Source of the DNA: Ceratobasidium sp. AG-K
Lineage: Eukaryota; Basidiomycota; Agaricomycetes; Cantharellales; Ceratobasidiaceae
Length of the DNA: 64,000 nucleotides
NCBI GenBank assembly: GCA_037039685.1
Contig: JAWNGF010000007.1
Location: 2,356,001 to 2,420,000 of the forward strand
Direction of reading: 5' to 3'
Shown here: positions 23,212 through 33,475 of the stretch, piece by piece
Numbering within the stretch: position 1 is the stretch's first letter
How the letters are laid out: every line of letters begins with the position of its first letter
The notes under the pieces: generated by a model
Seen by the model: the letters and a program-made list of their open reading frames with translations, nothing else
Told to the model about the DNA's origin: nothing
The model's database searches: none
Made by a program: the position numbers and the translations under genes

Positions 23212-26200
23212 GCGAGTGTGGATCTACGATCGCACGAGGTCGATGGTGCTGACTAATGCGGCGCATTTCTGCACCTGATGCTCGTCGTCGCTGCCGTCTG
23301 ACGCTTCACTATGACTGTAGGATGTACGTATGAATCAGTGATCGCACGAGGACGATGGTGCTGACTAATTCGGCGCATTTCTGCACCTGATGCTCGTCGT
23401 CGCTGCCGTCTGACGCTTCACTATGACTTTAGCGAGTACGTATGAATCAGTGATCGCACGAGGACGATGGTGCTGACTAATTCGGCGCATTTCTGCACCT
23501 GATGCTCGTCGTCGCTGCCGTCTGACGCTTCACTATGACTTTAGCTTGTACGTATGAATCAGTGATCGCACGAGGACGATGGTGCTGACTAATTCGGCGC
23601 ATTTCTGCACCTGATGCTCGTCGTCGCTGCCATCTGACGCTTCACTACGAGATTAGTATGTAAGTATGAATCAGTGATCGCACGAGGACGATGGTGCTGA
23701 CTAAGTCGGCGCATTTCTGCACCTGATGCTCGTCGTCGCTGCCGTCTGACGCTTCACTATGACTTTAGGGAGTGCGTATGAACCAGTGATCGCACGAGGA
23801 CGATGGTGCTGACTAATTCGGCGCATTTCTGCACCTGATGCTCGTCGTCGCTGCCGTCTGACGCTTCACTATGACTTTAGCTTGTACGTATGAATCAGTG
23901 ATCGCACGAGGACGATGGTGCTGACTAATTCGGCGCATTTCTGCACCTGATGCTCGTCGTCGCTGCCGTCTGACGCTTCACTATGACTTTAGCGAGTACG
24001 TATGAATCAGTGATCGCACGAGGACGATGGTGCTGACTAATTCGGCGCATTTCTGCACCTGATGCTCGTCGTCGCTGCCGTCTGACGCTTCACTATGACT
24101 TTAGGGAGTGCGTATGAATCAGTGATCGCACGAGGACGATGGTGCTGACTAATTCGGCGCATTTCTGCACCTGATGCTCGTCGTCGCTGCCGTCTGACGC
24201 TTCACTATGACTTTAGAGCGTACGTATGAACCAGTGATCGCACGAGGACGATGGTGCTGACTAATTCGGCGCATTTCTGCACCTGATGCTCGTCGTCGCT
24301 GCCGTCTGACGCTTCACTATGACTTTAGCGAGTACGTATGAATCAGTGATCGCACGAGGACGATGGTGCTGACTAATTCGGCGCATTTCTGCACCTGATG
24401 CTCGTCGTCGCTGCCGTCTGACGCTTCACTATGACTTTATGTACGTATGAACCAGTGATCGCACGAGGACGATGGTGCTGACTAATTCGGCGCATTTCTG
24501 CACCTGATGCTCGTCGTCGCTGCCGTCTGACGCTTCACTATGACTGTAGGATGTACGTATGAATCAGTGATCGCACGAGGACGATGGTGCTGACTAATTC
24601 GGCGCATTTCTGCACCTGATGCTCGTCGTCGCTGCCGTCTGACGCTTCACTATGACTTTAGCTTGTACGTATGAATCAGTGATCGCACGAGGACGATGGT
24701 GCTGACTAATGCGGCGCATTTCTGCACCTGATGCTCGTCGTCGCTGCCATCTGACGCTTCACTACGAGATTAGTATGTACGTATGAATCAGTGATCGCAC
24801 GAGGACGATGGTGCTGACTAATGCGGCGCATTTCTGCACCTGATGCTCGTCGTCGCTGCCGTCTGACGCTTCACTATGACTTTAGGATGTACGTATGAAT
24901 CAGTGATCGCACGAGGACGATGGTGCTGACTAATGCGGCGCATTTCTGCACCTGATGCTCGTCGTCGCTGTCTGACGCTTCACTATGACTTTAGGGAGTG
25001 TACGTCTGATGCTCGTCGTCGCTGCCATCTGACGCTTCACTATGACTTTAGCTTGTACGTATGAATCAGTGATCGCACGAGGACGATGGTGCTGACTAAT
25101 GCGGCGCATTTCTGCACCTGATGCTCGTCGTCGCTGCCATCTGACGCTTCACTATGACTTTAGGGAGTACGTATGAATCAGTGATCGCACGAGGACGATG
25201 GTGCTGACTAATGCGGCGCATTTCTGCACCTGATGCTCGTCGTCGCTGCCGTCTGACGCTTCACTATGACTTTAGCTTGTACGTATATCGTATGAATCAG
25301 TGATCGCACGAGGACGATGGTGCTGACTAATGCGGCGCATTTCTGCACCTGATGCTCGTCGTCGCTGCCGTCTGACGCTTCACTATGACTTTAGGGAGTG
25401 CGTATGAATCAGTGATCGCACGAGGACGATGGTGCTGACTAATTCGGCGCATTTCTGCACCTGATGCTCGTCGTCGCTGCCGTCTGACGCTTCACTATGA
25501 CTTTAGAGCGTACGTATGAACCAGTGATCGCACGAGGACGATGGTGCTGACTAATTCGGCGCATTTCTGCACCTGATGCTCGTCGTCGCTGCCATCTGAC
25601 GCTTCACTATGACTTTAGCTTGTACGTATGAATCAGTGATCGCACGAGGACGATGGTGCTGACTAATTCGGCGCATTTCTGCACCTGATGCTCGTCGTCG
25701 CTGCCGTCTGACGCTTCACTATGACTTTAGCGAGTACGTATGAATCAGTGATCGCACGAGGACGATGGTGCTGACTAATGCGGCGCATTTCTGCACCTGA
25801 TGCTGATGCTCGTCGTCGCTGCCGTCTGACGCTTCACTATGACTTTAGCGAGTACGTATGAATCAGTGATCGCACGAGGACGATGGTGCTGACTAATTCG
25901 GCGCATTTCTGCACCTGATGCTCGTCGTCGCTGCCGTCTGACGCTTCACTATGACTTTAGCTTGTACGTATGAATCAGTGATCGCACGAGGACGATGGTG
26001 CTGACTAATGCGGCGCATTTCTGCACCTGATGCTCGTCGTCGCTGCCATCTGACGCTTCACTACGAGATTAGTATGTAAGTATGAATCAGTGATCGCACG
26101 AGGACGATGGTGCTGACTAATTCGGCGCATTTCTGCACCTGATGCTCGTCGTCGCTGCCGTCTGACGCTTCACTATGACTTTAGCGAGTACGTATGAATC

Positions 26201-29164
26201 AGTGATCGCACGAGGACGATGGTGCTGACTAATTCGGCGCATTTCTGCACCTGATGCTCGTCGTCGCTGCCGTCTGACGCTTCACTATGACTTTAGCTTG
26301 TACGTATGAATCAGTGATCGCACGAGGACGAAGGTGCTGACTTAAAAATTCTTTCATTCATCTATCCTTTGCTCAGACTGTACGTCAAGCCTGACTACGC
26401 CCTACCTGCTGCTCATTCTACCAATTTTGCTCCCTGATTAGCTTGTCAGTGTCACAAGGATTCGGTTTCCGCACAGCCACTGATTCTACGAGCCTATTCT
26501 TCTCTCCTCCCAGGATGTGAGTCCCTACCTCGTGGCGTTATTGGCCGTTATTTCTCTTGTGCTAACGATCGTGCTACCCACAGGAGGCTCGTTACATTCT
26601 TATTTATTATTTGAGTGAAGTCTTACTTCCTTGTAGGCTGTGAGTTCTCGGGCCATTTTTACTTCTCATGCAATCCCTCTAACATGTCCCATCTCTTACA
26701 GAAGGTGTGTATTGTATCCCTCTTACTTCTCCTAGGACTCAACTTCAACTTACAAATCTATAGAACGTAAGCAACCGTTCCTCGATACTCTTCAGTTTGC
26801 GTTCTGACCTGCATGCATCCAGGCTGTATGTCACGTTACTCTCCATTTTGATCTACTTGTCGATTGCTCCTTAATCGCATGTCACTTTCAGGCCGTAGGA
26901 ATCATTCATTAATTCTGACGACTGCTACACTGAAACAAATGTTGCTCTACGAACAGGTGGTACGTTCCCGTTGGTTGTGATAGCTCGTTTTGTAGTTGAC
27001 AACAACTCTCATACACCACTAGCAAGTTAGTACTGCTGCTATCGATCACTTCCTGGCCCTACTGATCCTGGATTTATCCTGGATTTATCCTGTCCCTCGT
27101 AGGATGTGAGTTGCCGGCCGCACTGAGCCTTTTATCGCTTACAATATCTCGTCCCCAAGTTTCTCCGAAGAAATCCCACCTTGACTCTGAACCAGGTTCG
27201 TTCACATTCCCCACTGATTAAACTATGGCCTCACGGTGGTCGGTACTCGCCATACCTCATCGCAACGATCCACAACAATCTTAATACTAATTTGGTATTA
27301 TTGGCTACTTGCGTACTTATACCATTATTCCTGTCATTGCCATAGGACAAGACCAGATTTATCCCTCTCACCAAGCCCGAGGTGTTGATCTCATCTCAAC
27401 AAAGTCAACATGTAAGCTTCATTTGCCCAATGGGTGACAATTTCTCAATCAATTGGCCCCCAGAAGCACAACCAAGTGGATCCGGAACAAAATAACCAAC
27501 ATGTAGAGGACTCCGGAGCCCAACCAGTTGTATCAGGCAATACACCTCTAACTCTACAGGCCGACTCGCCAGATCATCGTCGTGGCAAAAGCGGTGCCTT
27601 CACGCGCCGAAGCTTGGTGAGGTTTGAATGGAGCACTTTCCTCGACCATTTCATTTATCCCTTACCCTTCATATCTAGGGCGAGGACGCCAAGAGAGTCA
27701 CTTCACATAGCGAATTAGTTCTCGCCTCGGATGAATCAAACGTCAAGGATAAGCTCATCGTCAGCCGCGAGATGGAAAGTCTGGCAGCAGCACTGTTTGC
27801 AATCGTTATTCATAATCAAGCCGCCTGTAGTCTACTACCGAAGTGCTAGATCTCCTCGGCGACCATGGATGCAAAGACGTCACAGATCAACTGGATACAT
27901 CTAACTTCAGTAAGTATCCCATCTCATCAGGTGGGTATGGAGATGTGTACAGGGGCGCCTTTCGCGATGGGACCGGGGTGGCGGTCAAGTGCCTCAGGTT
28001 ACATCCGGACTCGAGCGAAACCACGAAGAAGCAGCTAAAGGTAAGACTCGCTTGTACTACGAAGTGTCCTGCCTAGTAATAGCCACAGCGTGCCGCTCGG
28101 GAACTGTACGTATGGTCCAAGTGCAGCCATCCGAACGTGCTAGGCTTGATCGGGGTGGCTCAGTACCGAGATCAGATCGCAATGGTATCGCCATGGATGG
28201 AGCGTGGCAGCTTGAGGCGTTTGCTTATGCGTCAAGAGGTAGTGGATCGGTATACACTGGTATGAGGCATGAATACTGGATGGGCCCAATACTCAGCTGG
28301 AGTGATCAGTGTGTGCAGATCACAGATGGTGTCGCATACATGCACGGCGAGAGCATGGTGCGAGCAGTTTCTAACCAATGCATATATGAACCCCCAACAG
28401 ATCGTTATTGACTTTTTAGGTGCATGGCGATCTCAAATGCGTCAGGATGTCTCCAAGCTCAACAATCGGGCGGTACCTGACGTATTCGTTCGCAGGACAA
28501 CATTCTTGTTTCATCTGATTTTACGCCCAAACTTACCGATTTTGGCAACGCGTCTCTCAAGGAATATACTCTGCAGTTTACGAACACTACAAGTAGTGCT
28601 GGTATCTCCCTCAATTGGGCGGTACGTATTGTGAGGCATGAAACACAACTAACTCTCACGCGATTTACGGCAGGCTCCCGAGATGCTCACCGCGCAAGTC
28701 ATGCAACGATGGAATCAGATGTGTACTCGCTTGGATGGTGAGTCGACGGTTCATCGAATGCCGCGCCTTACAACGCCTGAGTACACCTCGTGGTAGACAA
28801 TGTTGGTGGGTCTGACCAGGACCTCACGTTATAAATCAAATGCCCATCAACCGAACAGGAGGTCATTACCGGAGCGGTACCTTACGACGGAATGAGCCAA
28901 CAGATGATTATGTTCGCCAAAGTTATTAACAAGGCTCTCCCCGTGCGACCGGAGGCGCATATACCTTCGCAGAGCCCCAATGCCGATCTGCTCTGGTCTC
29001 TCTTCGAGGCCTGCTGGGCCTTCAATCCCCAGGATCGTCCAAGTGCTGCCGAAGTGAAGGAGAGGGTAAGTAGATCTGTATTGGGACGAATATCAATTTT
29101 ACTGGCAGCTGCATAGATGGGACAGGTGGTAGCGACACGAGGGTCGGGAAATCCGAGTGAATAG
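21710..29164 (+). CDS. Protein kinase gene with a 5' chain of single-codon exons
   Basis: Proposed start ATG 21710 (MEIEII then GTGCGT). About 55 mini-exons to 27105 are followed by ordinary exons 27346-27411, 27464-27616, 27679-27741 (or -27759), 27831-28040, 28089-28259, 28310-28357, 28420-28440, 28496-28621, 28674-28737, 28797-28805, 28859-29065 and 29117-29164. The kinase domain shows the glycine loop GGYGDVYRG, VAVKCLRL, RAARELYVWSKCSHPNV, catalytic VHGDLKC then DNILVS (HGDLK-N), DFG, APE, SDVYSLG and the C-lobe PYDGMSQQM...CWAFNPQDRPSAAEV. This is typical of tyrosine-kinase-like kinases in Agaricomycetes. All exons but one are multiples of three and phase 0. The exception, 28674-28737 (64 nt), shows APEM and ESDVYSLG in different frames, as if two bases were missing. 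The N-terminal part has no recognisable domain. Confidence 0.72.
23228..26340 (+). repeat. 112-bp tandem array, about 27 units, each an intron plus one codon
   Basis: Direct tandem repeat of a 112-bp unit starting GATCGCACGAGG; start sites run 23228, 23340, 23452, 23564 and so on to about 26313, where it breaks down. Copies are nearly identical except at three adjacent bases. Each unit holds a donor GTACGTATG (GTGCGT or GTAAGT in some), a CTGAC branch-like motif 20-25 nt before a TTTAG acceptor, then a three-base variable block before the next donor. Blocks in order: GAT CGA CTT TAT GGA CTT CGA GGA AGC CGA, (lost), GAT CTT TAT GAT GGA CTT GGA CTT GGA AGC CTT CGA CGA CTT TAT CGA CTT. One unit is 109 bp and lacks the AG; one is cut to a 54-nt intron. 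Intron-internal 6-bp insertions occur near 25285 and 25803. Confidence 0.93.
26377..27105 (+). other. Downstream micro-exon series (non-repetitive)
   Basis: After the array the one-codon exons continue with unrelated introns: 26377-26379 ACT, 26442-26444 CTT, 26514-26516 GAT, 26637-26639 GCT, 26702-26704 AAG, 26764-26766 AAC, 26823-26825 GCT, 26892-26894 GCC, 26957-26959 GTG, 27024-27026 CAA, 27103-27105 GAT. Each lies between YAG and GTRNGT-type donors (GTACGT, GTCAGT, GTGAGT, GTGTGT, GTAAGC, GTATGT, GTAGGA, GTTAGT). A possible extra GAG at 26584-26586 would need a poor GC donor and is left out. The introns are pyrimidine-rich near the acceptor. Confidence 0.72.
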
Positions 29165-30319
29165 GGAGGACGGAAGGGTCCGATGATGTGATGTGCCATG
29201 TAACTGGGAGTCTCGTATGCGATATGTGAATTAGGTGGAGGACGTCAGGATGCATGCGACGCCACCGTGTGACGATATTAAGGCCACCTGATCTCCGGCG
29301 TTGAATTCAGCTGGTGATATTCACGCAACGGCATTTCTTAGACTGCATTCCCCTTCGAACCTACTCTCGAACTCAGACTTGAGATATGTGCTGCAAAGTG
29401 ACCGCTGAGTTACAGTAGGCTCACTAAAACTATTAGTGGGTGAAATCCCGCTGTGGTCAGATGTCCAGTTGGTCAGCGGCCAGTCGGCTAGACAGGCGGA
29501 TGCACCTAGTTCCGGGGAAAGGTGTCCATCCCTGTTCAGTCCGATCCTCGGACATGTAAGCTCGCAGCGACAATAGCTTCGTCGAAACGCCGGAATTTCA
29601 AGCTCATTTAGGATTCATGGAGTGTAGTTGATTGTAGGTTTTGTTATAGGTGGTTACTGCGTATGTCTTCTCCTTCGGAACGGTGCTCAGGTCCGTACGT
29701 TTGCGAGAGGCGGTCGAGTCAAGCGCCCGGAAGTTGACGGCCTGGATGCATGTATCCGCCATCTGACCAGTGCCTGTCTGGCCAGGTGGCCATTTGACCG
29801 CTGCGGGGTCTCACCCAGTAAATCATCGCGAGAACCAGGTGCGTCTATCGAATGGACGTTTGCTATAACCACTCCTCTCCTTCGGCATCATGGCAGTAGC
29901 CCGACTCTAGTCGGTGGTCCTTACTAACAGAAAAGTCCTCAATCTCTTGGCCACTCATTCTCGCGACGTCATTGTGACAGAACATCACCAATCAGCACTC
30001 CCAAATGCGCGGATCTGCACGAAGAACCGAGTGCAAATTCGGTTTGCAAATTTCGAGGTCGAGCACAGGACTGTCTGGCACGGAGGCATTTGAAGTTGAG
30101 CCCGCTTAGAGGGGCGTAGTTAGTTACATTTCCCGATCGCAGCACTATGCGTGAAATCGTTGCGCGGCTACCGATGCACAGAAGTGCGCACAGGCTGAAA
30201 GGAAGCAGTTCGTGAGTCACGTGCCAACAGGGCTGAATCAAGTTCGGCGATTCAGATGCTGCGCTCAACGACGCCCATCCCCAGGGCCTAATGACCCTCT
30301 GCGTTCCTCTCGCCTTGCC
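29165..30319. other. Intergenic; no supported gene
   Basis: Short overlapping frames only. A GTCACGTG motif (30216-30223) lies about 97 bp before the next start codon. Confidence 0.4.
30216..30223. promoter_or_regulatory. GTCACGTG motif upstream of the membrane protein gene
   Basis: Same RTCACGTG core as the pairs upstream of TDP1 and the p31comet-like gene, about 97 bp upstream of the ATG at 30320. Confidence 0.35.
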
Positions 30320-32245
30320 ATGTCCGACTCGACATGTCTCGACACAAACGAAACAGAATGGATGTTATCGGATGGACAAACACCCTGTATGTTATGTTAT
30401 TCGAGTCTAGACCCGGTGGCTGATAAACATCAGGCCAAATCGCCCAGTCGATCGTTCGAGCTTGCTCTGCGACGGCCCGCGTGCAGCACTTGTCGGTCGA
30501 CTTCAGCTGTTCATCGTTGGGAATACAAAATAGCAGTCCATGCTGTTGCACGACTGTTACCTACGCCGTATGTACACATTTCTTGCCTCGGCACATGGTT
30601 CTCACATATTCCGTTCTTCTCCAGGTGGTTTCCGCCTGCTGGGTATGTCAAACATCCAGGATCCAACCCAGATCTCGACCACGTACCGCTCCTGGCTTGC
30701 GGGCTGTCCAGTACCGCTCAACGGATTGTAGGTGTATCATTATGGGGTCGATCATGGCTAATTCAAAACTTATAGGCTACCTCCAGTCGTCTCTTCAGTT
30801 AATCCACCCATCCCGGTGCCGGGCTGGGCAGTAGTGCCACCAGGCGACGTGGAGTCTCGGTGGTGGGTAAATTCTTAGTATTGAATTGTATTTGTCAGCC
30901 TCATCGCATTGCCGTGCTGTAGGGATCAATCGCTTGCACAACGTACTGTAGGCTACACCCCATCTAGTTCGACCAATACATCTACGACTGCGACTGCGAC
31001 TGCCACAGCCCCAATCCTCACCTCTTCTACTTCTCCTCCCAACCAAGCCCGACCCCCTCCGCCATATACGCCCATTGCAGTTGGCACGGCGCTTGCGCTT
31101 GTGTTTATGCTCGGAATGTCCTGGTGGCTCTACCGTCGCCGGAACCGGGTCGCTCCCTCAGTGCCTGCCGCCGATTTCGAAATCGATCCATCCGACACGC
31201 TTCTCGGTGGACACGAACACCATGACGACGACGGGCCCAAGAGCTGGGGATGGTGGACCAGGCGACTCAAGGGTGGGGACCAGAAACGGACAAGCGCAAG
31301 TGACCCAGGAAAGATTGACGCATGGCGGTATCCGTTTGACTATACACCTGTCAGCGTTGATGGTTCTGGTTCTGGTTCTGGGTCAGGTAGGCAGGGGTAC
31401 TACGATCCGTATAATCCCACTCGATCGAGAAGGCGTAGCGAGAGTCGGTCGGACAACATCCCCTTGCGCGGGCGCGTGTCGGCGGATACGCTTCACGTAC
31501 CAGGGCAACTATCACATCACCATTCGTCCTCGTCGCTCCCAGGTGCGGCACCTGGATACACACCTCCCTCGCCCACCCCCGGGTACAGCCCCTCTCCGAG
31601 ATACTCGACCCCACAACCTCTCCCCCAAGCAATGTACACGCCATCGAATCAATACCCTGCCGCACACCTACAGCAACCAGCACTTGTCTCACCAGCAGGA
31701 TATCGAACACCGCAAGGCATAGTCACACCATTTCCATACACCCAACCTCCGTCGCATGGCACCACTCCTCTCTCCCCGTCACATGGCCCCATGTCACCCA
31801 AACTTACACGTCACCACAAACCCCTCATACGACGTCCCCTCGAACTCCTCGCACGCACCGAGCACAACATACGTTTGAGCTCTCGCTCTCGCCCACGCAA
31901 TACGCCGAGATACGAAACATGTACCCTGAAGTCCGGGTTCGGAAGAAAAAACGAAGAAGGCGGGAGCGGCGAGAGGCAGGCGGTTCGGATGCTGAGCAGG
32001 CAGCTGGGCCAAGCGCAGGAGAGCCGAGGGGCAGGCCGAGGTCGTGGTCCACGCCAACTGGTGCTCGTCCCCAACCCGAGCCCGAACCCGAGGAGGAATG
32101 GGACGGGCGACCGCGAAATGGTGTCGAGCTACGGGAAAAGTATTCTCGAAGGCGGGAGAGCGATGCGAATGCGGGCGTTAATGCAAGGACACGTGCAAGA
32201 GATGGCGGGATCAGTTTGATGGGCGGGCCGCCGCCGAAGCGGTAG
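30320..32245 (+). CDS. Single-pass membrane protein, Cys-rich ectodomain and Pro-rich tail
   Basis: Start ATG 30320 (MSDSTCLDTNETEW). Extracellular part, over several exons: cysteine-containing segments including SSPCCCTTVTYAV, SACWVCQ and a YRSWLAGCPVPLNG block. Then a Ser/Thr-rich stalk (STNTSTTATATATA), one transmembrane segment (IAVGTALALVFMLGMSWWLY at about 31075-31130) with a basic stop-transfer RRRNR, and a Pro/Ser/Tyr-rich cytoplasmic tail. This architecture is common in basidiomycete wall or surface sensor-like proteins, but I cannot name the family. The final segment FELSLSPTQYAEIRNMYPEVRVRKKKRRRR, ending GGPPPKR and stop at 32245, is in a different frame from the Pro-rich tail; a competing frame stops at 32219. 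SACWVCQ and YRSWLAGC also disagree in frame. I therefore suspect indels or missed introns. Confidence 0.6.
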
Positions 32246-32842
32246 CCGAGGCCCGACTGCGGGGATTTGTGGGGATATTGGCTACGCGGAGCGGGCATGC
32301 TGAGCGGTCGCGGAGTCAGGGTCTGGATGGCGACGTTTTACCTTGAACGCTATTTATACGCTTTGATTATGATTTTTCTTGGTTCGTGCTATCACATGTT
32401 GTTTGTATTTTGCATTAGGGGATTCATGAGTGCAGGTCCGCATGGAATGTACAAATGTACTAGATTAGAGATAATCGCAGTGCCGTCAGCGTAGCCACGT
32501 AGTCCCCCTATATCATCCCGCATATCTCGCTGAAGGTTCTTACAAAGTCTCATCGGAAAATCAAGACGCCCACGATACTAGCCGAGAGCTCCTTCGTTCC
32601 CGTCAGCTTAGGATGAATCCAATCAAGGCAACGCGGCGATTGATTTGATCTGAGCCTTCCATATTGCAATTCCAAGTGGATCCGATCATCCATTGGACAG
32701 ACGCATACACCTCGCGTTGCGGTCCATGTGGACTAAAAACAGGAAATTCGAGGCAGACTCTGGATTTTCTGCCTCCTCTCAATCCGTATCGAAATGTGCG
32801 GACTTAGGAGGGCAATTTTATCTACAAATGCGAAGTGGGTTT
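32246..32842. other. Intergenic between the membrane protein and F-box genes
   Basis: No supported gene; it holds the 3' ends of the convergent flanking genes. Confidence 0.4.
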
Positions 32843-33420
32843 TCACTGGATGGGACCGACATGATCCTTGGGATTTGATCGAATCTCAAGTTTCTCCAAA
32901 ACGCTTGTGCCCTCTGCGAGCTCTCTTACGGATTCGATATCGATTTCAGTCTCGGCCCAGATCGACAGACGTGACGCGGAGGGGGAGCGGGGGGAGAAAT
33001 TGAGAAGACCACGCAGTTCAAAATTGCCTGGTAGGTCGAGTGAAGCGTCTACCACAGTCAAGCTCTACGACTGAAACCCCACTCCTGCATCAAGAAGTGC
33101 CTTACATAAGAATGCTGGCCCTTCAAAATATCTCAACGCAGGGAAGAGCTCGGCAACTTCGTCCGAGTCCACGTAGTTTACAGGCTCAGAGTAGGGAGTC
33201 CATTTTAACGTCCGGTTTTGGATCCTAAGGTGACGAGCGAAGAATGCCCCCATTGGATGCAAACCCGGTTCATCGGTATTATCGTCTTGGTCTTGGTCAT
33301 TCTCGCGAAAGAAATAATCCCAGTTGGCCTCGGAGGTGAAAGGTGTGGAGTCGAGTGAGTTGGAAGCACTCTCATAAAGCAGAGAGGGGATGGATTGAGG
33401 GAAGCGACTCGAGCCTTGGT
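32843..33420 (-). pseudogene. Truncated F-box-gene paralogue
   Basis: The minus strand shows NWDYFFRENDQDQDD, then DSDEVAELFPALRYFEGPAFLCKALLD, then LRGLLNFSPRSPSASRLSIW. It matches the middle of the neighbouring F-box gene, where I read LDWDNFFVQDG and HKEIAQLFPSLVEFEGPAFLCKPIV. The F-box and leading region are missing, because the unit begins directly after the end of the neighbouring gene. The pieces are in different frames separated by plausible introns, so partial expression cannot be excluded. It is best read as an incomplete tandem duplicate. Confidence 0.55.
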
Positions 33421-33475
33421 TAACAAGGCGACCAGGTGCTTTCCCCGCCTGGACATCGACAAAATAGAAATCAAT

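Noticed and set aside
23228..26340. CRISPR array or bacterial repeat system
   Set aside because: Repeats are 112 bp, directly abutting, with no spacers of unique sequence, in a eukaryotic genome. The only variable part is three bases between splice-like sites.
26584..26586. Additional GAG micro-exon
   Set aside because: The acceptor is good but the following GCTCGT is a poor donor even for a GC-type intron; the distance between neighbours is acceptable without it.
27170..27220. Micro-exon at GAACCAG/GTTCGTTC
   Set aside because: Only a 4-nt exon would fit a donor here, which would break phase; treated as part of one long intron.
31351..31710. Minus-strand proteins opposite the membrane protein and TSC2 genes
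   Set aside because: Long antisense frames in GC-rich coding DNA; no domains, and the plus-strand products are recognisable.
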